A stretch of DNA of 64,000 bases from Bactrocera neohumeralis. Its lineage: Eukaryota > Arthropoda > Insecta > Diptera > Tephritidae. A program made the position numbers and the translations under genes. The notes beneath the pieces are model-generated. The model saw nothing but the letters and a program-made list of their open reading frames with translations. It did not search any database and was not told where the DNA came from. This document shows positions 57,576 through 64,000 of this stretch, one piece after another (the stretch's first letter is position 1; each line of letters opens with the position of its first letter). The stretch spans positions 14,734,368-14,798,367 of the forward strand of contig NC_065919.1 of NCBI RefSeq assembly GCF_024586455.1, in the 5' to 3' direction.

Positions 57576-59080
57576 TGGCTACAATCGACATTCAACTAAT
57601 ATCGAGTGCTTTTTCGGCATAAAAAAAGGTCTCGGAATATGGAGTTTTCTTGATGCACACTCTTTAGTCCACTTATTTCTTTATTGAACCCATCATGAGA
57701 CTGATCACTAAGTGAAACCTTTGACGTACTCTAGAATGCGTGCACTGCTATAAGAATCATTCTCAACTTTACAGAATATCAGCTGTTTTAGCTCTCAGTT
57801 AAATTATCTCGTATAAGAAACGAGAGAAGTAAAGACTACTAGAATATCAAAAATAAAATGAACAGATCTTGAGACCGCAACGATCAGGCTCAGATACAAG
57901 TGACAAATAGACTTGATACACAGTTAACAAGAGAACTTCGAGTCTCGCACACGCAGGGTCGTATTTTTACGTGTCAACAAACTATGCAAGCATTAAACTG
58001 TCAATCAATGACTATCGAATGTTGCCACAGCTGCCATATCCCTAAGCTACTTATGTTTTATAATAATTTTTTTTACTCATTTTCTTTACATTTTATTCGA
58101 AGTATATTACCAGTTATAACCACACATCGTCACATCCACCGCTAAATAACAAGATGAATGATCATACCTAATATTCCCAAGGAGATTTTTCATTACCGCA
58201 TTTTCCTTGTAATCATTTAATTCGTACACACTGGTGGCTGCAGCAAGAAATTGGCAAGCACAAAAACACCACAAAAACCGAAATGAAAATGAACAAGAAA
58301 TGTGGATGCGTAAAAAATGGAAACAAAAACAAACCAAAAACAAGCAATAATTTGCCGAAAAACGCAATTAATTAATTTCATGATAGCATCTGGGGACCAC
58401 ACACACACGAAAGCAGACCACACTTTATTTGGGCGACTTAGCAACAACAACAACTACAAAAATAAAACACAAATATTTCGCTTTTATTGATATTTTTCCC
58501 ACATATTTTTTATCATTTATTCGCTTGGCCACTTGTCACGGAGATTCAATTTTGTTGCAAGCAACCAACAAGAATGCTACAACAACAAAAGCAAACAATC
58601 GAAATTGAGATCAATCAAGCTCGAAAATGCCTCGTTATGCGAAGAAAGGTAATGAAGAATTGCTCATGACAGCCAGCAACGAGAAGGCGATAAGGAACTG
58701 TAGTGCGCGGCATGTGAGACACTTTTGGGGCAGACGCGGTTGTTATTTGTTAAAAGCAAAAAGATAAATCAGTTCACTTATAAAATGAAATCAATCTTCG
58801 AGCAGATAAAAGCTAAAATGACATAGGAACAAACAGAAGTAAAAAATTTTGTAATGTTGCTCATTATATTTGTAGTAACGTAAGACACATCAGCGTTGCC
58901 ACTTAGATCCAAAAGTGTTGGTTGATTTACAAAAAAATCTAAAACAATTATGATTTTTAATTTCTAGTTGACCTAGTAGGCTTCATAATTTATAGAATGC
59001 TATTAAAGATTAAAGAAAAAATCAACCCTGTTTTAGATAGAAAAATATATCTACAGGTACTTACTAATACCAGTTGGAGA
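57576..59080. other. Noncoding DNA
   Basis: No recognisable gene or repeat. ACAACAACAACTACA near 58443-58457 and other CAA-rich runs occur. Confidence 0.45.
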
Positions 59081-59084
59081 TTCA

Positions 59085-59590
59085 GTTTAGTTTGAGGTGG
59101 AGTTTTCGTCATACCGGACACCAATGCTTTTTGCGAACTTTAAGAGCGACGGGATATCTAAGTTTGATACTTCATCTAGGGCCTTGAACTCCGAAGCTCC
59201 TAGATAGTTAAGTTAGTGCTGGACACAGGCATAGGAGATATGCCAGCATCTCTCTCATGTCAACTTCTCTGCATGCATCGTCAACACTTATGCCCATCCG
59301 GCTCGCATGTGATGCCAGCAGGCTGTGACCTGTCAAGAAGCCAATGGGCGTCCAGCAGTCATTTCGAGATCGTGTGAGTAAGAAGCAAGCGAGTAATCCG
59401 AAGTGGCTCTTACACATGATCATGGCGATCCTGCATGAACTTATGTACTTAAGGCATTCCATCTCGCTCTGATTCGCCTGTCAGCCCCTTCGGCAACTTC
59501 ATTGTATATAGTTTTTAGTGACTTCCGTAATTCTTGTACTTGTTCGGTAGCCAGATATATGCCAGTTTTAGCAATCTCATCAGCTGTTGA
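59085..59590 (-). mobile_element. RNase H-type LINE, C-terminal fragment
   Basis: Minus-strand text: TEQVQELRKSLKTIYNEVAE (about 59560-59500), RIRARW-like, then IGFLTGHSLLASHASRMGIS, VDDACREVDMREMLAYLLCL, CPALT (59350-59210), and a last piece SFEFKALDEVSNLDIPSLLK (59190-59130). This is the LTGH..H..R.G....C...H.L..CP block of LINE ORF2 C-termini; the first Cys pair and the His are damaged (CREVDM, AYLLCLCP). Related to 31265-32165. Confidence 0.8.
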
Positions 59591-60284
59591 GCTTACTAAT
59601 AAACAGTTTACATTCAACCCTTACAATAAATTGTGAAATGGCGTTCCTTACTTGTTTCAGATTCTCCATGTCTTTATAGTATCTACTTCATTCCACAATC
59701 TATCGATCCAAAATGGACCAACTGAGTACTCAAAAATGTTCTGATCTTTCTATTTCTCGTTAACTTGTTTTCACTGCCTTGTGTGAAGACAACTTCGGTA
59801 AATTTCATTTTTATTATTATTTTTTTAATTTAATATTCTTCAAGTGGCATCCCTGTCACTCGCGCATACTTTCATACCGAAGTTAAAGCCAAACAAACAC
59901 AAACATAAATATGAGTTTTGAGAAGCGGCTAGTAAACTGGTTGGCGGCGATAGTTCGAGTGTTGACTCCATAAACTTTGTCTGTTACAACTTTGACAGTG
60001 CCTTTGTTGTATTTGATAGCAAAAAACAACAACAAACAAACAAGAACACTGGCTTACTGAACTGCCTGGACGTTGGTCAACGACGTACAAGTGTCTGAAG
60101 TATTTATAAATCTATGTGTGTTTGGGCGCTTACAGAAGTGCAAGAATGCCCAGTAGGAAATATTTACATTTCGGTAAATTAATATATATGTATGTATATT
60201 CCAAAAGTCATAAGTTATGATTTGAATAATGCAGGGCTTTCCAATAAAGATTATATGATTTCAAAGTGTCGTTTCTGCCATTTT
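59591..60284. other. AT-rich noncoding DNA
   Basis: No gene recognised; contains AACAACAAACAAACAAG near 60028-60043 and TATATATGTATGTATA at 60182-60198. Confidence 0.45.
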
Positions 60285-60838
60285 CGAGAATGTGCTGCTC
60301 TTGGAAAGTTCCGGGAAGATTCGACGTCTTCGAGCCAAATTTTGTTCAGCGATGAGATCTATTTCTGGCACAATGGGTACATAAGAAAGCAAAATTGCGG
60401 AATTTGGGACGAAGAGCGATGTGAAGAGATTCAAGAACTGCCATTTCATCCAGAAATAACAACAGTTTGGTGTGGTTTGTGGGCCGTGAATCATCGGTCC
60501 ATATTTCTTCAAAAATTATGCCAGTGCGAATGTAACCGTCCATGGCGGCAGTTATCGCGGTCTATAAGGATAATCCCGCTTGTATTCAGGCCTTGGAGCA
60601 AAACGTCAGGAATGTGATTCGCCAGCTACGAATTGAAATGCTCGAACGAGTCATCAAACATTGGAGTCAACGGATGGACCATCAGAGAAGTAGCCACGGC
60701 CAAAATTTGTAAGAGATAATCTTCAACAACTAAATGCCTAAAAATGTTCTTACGAATGCTAATAATTTTCCATTAAATTTTAAGTTTATGTATTTTTTTT
60801 TTTTTTTAATTGGGAACCATGAAATGGATCACCCTTTT
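60285..60838 (+). mobile_element. Internally deleted rosa-like element
   Basis: Plus strand: GKFREDSTSSSQILFSDEIY with the first Asp, FWHNGYIRKQNCGIWDEERC, EEIQELPFHPEITTVWCGLW (60300-60480). A frameshift and deletion then join to CIQALEQNVRNVIRQLRIEM and RMDHQRSSHGQNL. The second and third catalytic residues are deleted. The 3' end, TGGGAACCATGAAATGGATC then ACCCTTTTTA, matches the family's inverted end. The 5' third is missing. Confidence 0.83.
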
Positions 60839-60839
60839 T

Positions 60840-62325
60840 AATCAGAGCAGAAACATTCAAGGCCAAGTTGAATCCGTGTTTATCACATATTGAAGAGTAG
60901 TTCCTATTATCTTGAAAAAGCCAAAAAGATAACTCTCATTTATTTCAATTTTTATATGTATGGATGATTTCTCTCCAATCCAATCCAATCGGTAGACATC
61001 GTAGGCAACAGCAGAGCGACGAAAATTCCTTAACTCTTCAAAGGGTGAAAGTATTATAATATTGGATTGGTCAACCAGTTGTGGCCAGGTTAGTCAACAA
61101 TGAGCGACCGCTAGAATTTTCAATTCTCCCAAACAATTGCGTAGACTTGTTCCGACGGGTAACATGTTTTCCTGTAAATCTTAAGAAACAACCATGCAGT
61201 GTACTTGAGTCCCCCCATTCTCTTTAACAAATCACGTCAAGTAATTTCTCAAGTACAGCCCGCCCATATGTGCTATACTCATAGTACATACAAGTATGTA
61301 TGTTTGTACGCTTAAGTGAGAGTGTGTGCTACAGTTGACTCTTGAGTTGAATAATGGGATTTTTGAAGTCCAAACGCGTTTAGCGGCATCGTCCAACACA
61401 TCTCCGCACATATGGTCAGTTGCGAACAGTCGTTGCACTCCTGCCGCTTAATGAGAGCATAAAGCAGAAGAAGAAGTAGGAGAAGACAGAAGAAAGAGTA
61501 ATGGGTGGGCGAGCAGCAATTTGACGCTGTAAATGAGATTTCCTTTTAAGCTAAATACAAACAAGGGATTGCAGAAATTTTCGTACACTTTGGCATGCGA
61601 GCGAATTTGTCTGTTTACAAGTTTCGTCACTTCTTTTTTCAACTCGTGCGGATGCTTGGCAGCAATGTGTACTCAGCAACTCGCTTGTGTGTTGGATTTA
61701 ATAACTTGTATGAGAACTTTGTAAAATATAAATAAACAGAAATTAGTTGATTGAAATCTGGCTGATTGGAAAATTCCTGACCATTCTGAGCACTGATTGC
61801 AAAATGAAGTCAATATTGGCTTATTTGAGTGCGGGATGGCGAAGCTAAAACTTCCAAGGATTCGCAAATAATTATGAAAGTTTATTGCATAAGTAGAGCA
61901 CGTAATATTTTTTTTATTTGAGAGTAAGTAAAATAAAATAATAAACTAATATTTTTTTGTTGTTTCTGCTAAGTATGGATGTTCTCAGCTTTGACTTAAA
62001 CCTCGCATGGAAGTCAAAACTTATGAAAAACTCCAAGACTTCAGACAACTTGACTCGTAGCTCGGATATTCTGATCAACGAGTAAGCACTAGACCACTCA
62101 TTCAGCTGAGATAGATCGACAGATGCTACAGACCGATTTCTCCAGCTAGTAATTAATTTCTATAGTGAATTCGGTCTTTAAAGAATGCCAGAATCTGTAT
62201 GGTTTCACTGAGCTGAGTACCAAGATACCTTAAAATATTGAGAAACTCATTCGTTCATTAAATTATCTGTAAGATCTTTCAAAATTTCCAACAAAGAAAC
62301 GCCTATTTCGTTCTGCTATACATAA
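60840..62325. other. Noncoding DNA
   Basis: No gene recognised. Composition is mixed; 61200-61480 has scattered CATA/TATG tracts. The plus and minus open frames around 61448-61724 are overlapping and unassigned. Confidence 0.45.
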
Positions 62326-62910
62326 TATATTTTAGATCCGATATTGATTGCGCAAGAACTCAGCGACAGTTGGACTTACGTCCATGGTGTCGAGCTCTCG
62401 AGCTCTGATGTGGACAATGAGGAACGTTCCGGACCGCTGAAAAAGTTTGCTCGGCTCGGTGTAGTGTACAATGAACTCTTGCCAGCGGGCGAAACCAATA
62501 CAGGAACTCTCTATCGGACCCAAGGAATACGTGTGTGTCGAGCGTTGAAGAAAACCATCCGCAATACTCGACAAGACATGACAAGATTATACTTCTACAT
62601 GGCAATGCTGGGCCACAAACGAGGTCGTGAAAACATGGCTGGACACGTTGAAATGGTATATTCTCCCTACACTCCGTACTCTCCTGACTTCGCTTCTCTC
62701 GACTTCTACTTATTCCGATTGATGACGCATGACCTGCCCGAACAACTCTTCCGTTCTTACGAAGAAGGCAAAAATTGGACCGATTCATGGATCGTGTCTA
62801 AAGACAAGCAATGCCAAAAAGATGAGAAAAAATTGTGCCGGCGATGGAAAATATTTTGAACAACGAGTATGTAACGAGTTTTTTACAATAAAGCCTCAAA
62901 TCATGAGAAT
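62326..62910 (+). mobile_element. Degenerate mariner with large internal deletion
   Basis: The frame 62344-62859 joins two mariner parts: DVDNEERSGPLKKF (end of the helix-turn-helix region, RSGRPKKF-like) directly to LGVVYNELLPAGETNTGTLY, RTQGIRVCRALKKTIR (catalytic core). About 150 codons with the first Asp are missing between them. The second Asp region (QHDNARPH in relatives) is frameshifted. YSPYTPYSPDFASLDFYLFR retains the third Asp, followed by LPEQLFRSYEEGKNWTDSWI and VSKDKQ. This is one of the longest open frames in the window, yet it is not a functional protein. Confidence 0.82.
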
Positions 62911-64000
62911 AAACGACCTGATGTACTGTTTTGTAGGAAAAGTTGACCATATTTTAGAGGTAATAAACATTCAGAGTTTCTTCTGTTGGTTCTCTCGACC
63001 ACCTTCACGGAGGAAAAAACGACAAAGTTGGTCCAAATTCGGTTTCAATACATCTGGCGACAAATTCAGAATTGCAATTGTGGAGGCCATCTAAAGTAGA
63101 GCTCTTCATTTATTCATAAGCCAGTGCTTTTCTGCAAGTGTGACCTCTGTCAGTGGAAAGGTTTCACTTGTTCCTAAGTTCTGAACCACTGCCACTACCA
63201 ATAACTGTCACAAGCAAACAAAATTTCATAGAAAACTGATAGTTAAGAGTGACAGGGTTGCATTTAATGTTGAGACGTAGGAAATCTGAAGTGTCACAGA
63301 CTCATCAAACTAACCAAGCGCATTTGTGAATGCGTAGTACATATGTATATGCAAGCTCGTATGCACTTTGCAAACAAAAGTTGCCACATTTGCAAGGGTC
63401 ATACTCGTTCGCACACACAGAGAGTGGGAGAGAGAGAGAAAGCGCTCAGGACAATTTTCAATTGTGCAAACATTTCCATTCACTTACGAAAATTTTCAAT
63501 TATCCTGCAGCAATTTTGCGTCGTGGCGTCAGCGGCGCTTGTCTGGCGCGACTTGCCGGCGTATCGGCTTGTGCGGTTGGCTGACGGAGCGGTGTGGCTT
63601 TGCCTCCTAGCAGGCTTAGCAGTTTGCCATTTCGCAAGTTTGACTATTTGTTGCTGTGCTTCCATGTACGTGTTTATTTTCTAGCTAACTACGGTGTGCG
63701 TGTGTGTGTGTGTGTGTGTAACGGCTCACAAACTCATATGCAATGCTATTCGTAAAGCTCGTTAAGAAAATTAAATAGGAAACTCGCTTACAAATTGTCA
63801 TGAAATGTTGTGCTTTTCGCTCTGTTCCATGTTTTCCATGGAAACTTCTTTAATTTATTTAAAATTTTTTTTTGTTATCTGTATATTAAATGAGGTATTA
63901 TACAATTGCCTGTTAGAAGAAAGAGAAGTTGTTTCGTGGAATGATTTCTCCCGTTTCGTGAGAACAGCAGGCATGATTTCCTAAGATACATATACTACCG
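62911..64000. other. Noncoding; GC-richer patch near 63520-63640
   Basis: 63500-63660 is the most GC-rich part of the window's end (ggcgcgacttgccggcgtatcggcttgtgcgg). Three frames are open there at once (63330-63684), which argues against a specific gene. (TG)n at 63693-63720. Confidence 0.4.
63693..63720. repeat. (TG)n microsatellite
   Basis: GGTGTGCGTGTGTGTGTGTG and on, about 28 bp. Confidence 0.9.

Noticed and set aside
62344..62859. A 171-codon open frame
   Set aside because: It is a fusion of two mariner transposase parts created by an internal deletion, with a frameshifted catalytic region.
63343..63684. A 113-codon frame with hydrophobic C-terminus in a GC-richer patch
   Set aside because: Three frames are open over the same bases, showing composition rather than coding selection; no start context.

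Overview
This window reads as eukaryotic intergenic or intronic DNA from a higher dipteran, most likely a tephritid fruit fly. The signs are AT-rich DNA with abundant CA/TG and TATG microsatellites, DINE-1-like elements of the type known from Drosophila relatives, and many insect-type Tc1/mariner, LINE and BEL/Pao relics. The species call is inference. I found no convincing host protein-coding gene, tRNA, rRNA or CRISPR array. Every reading frame over about 130 codons, except some low-complexity or antisense frames, falls in a dead transposable element.

The main content is a transposon graveyard. At least 17 Tc1/mariner-superfamily relics are present. They comprise eleven DD34D mariners in several lineages (3.1-4.1, 14.5-15.1, 16.0-17.8 with a second mariner nested inside, 20.9-22.0, 40.0-40.9, 46.2-47.2, 50.2-50.7, 51.7-52.5, 54.5-55.1 and 62.3-62.9 kb), five elements with a 41-residue catalytic spacing resembling the rosa group (7.5, 11.5, 13.0, 47.6 and 60.3 kb) and one DD37D maT-like fragment (57.3 kb). 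All carry stops, frameshifts or internal deletions.

Two kinds of LINE occur. One is an endonuclease/reverse-transcriptase type with a characteristic C-terminus (5.3, 19.3, 24.8, 34.0 and 41.9 kb). The other has a C-terminal RNase H and a Cys/His motif (5.5, 31.3, 37.9, 43.1 and 59.1 kb). A BEL/Pao LTR-retrotransposon remnant lies at 27 kb.

Non-coding elements are the more novel part. There are two TTAA-flanked elements with inverted ends (22.1-22.8 and 43.5-44.6 kb) and a possible third half (51.2 kb), and a pogo-like TA-flanked MITE (44.2-44.6 kb). There is also a family with roughly 110-bp terminal inverted repeats (9.8, 31.1 and 36.3 kb), an ATTAGGGTGC-ended MITE family (23.6 and 29.7 kb), and DINE-1/helentron-like elements (10.2, 14.2, 28.5-29.7, 43.6 and 46.1 kb). 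The 43.5-44.6 kb element holds two other elements inside it, and 16.0-17.8 kb is a clean mariner-in-mariner nest.

The remaining DNA is AT-rich and shows no gene. It holds microsatellites, a CAA-rich 5'-UTR-like stretch near 8.9-9.7 kb, and a weak TATA-box plus short-intron candidate near 49.2-49.5 kb. There is no operon-like or pathway logic here; relationships between features are insertional, not functional.
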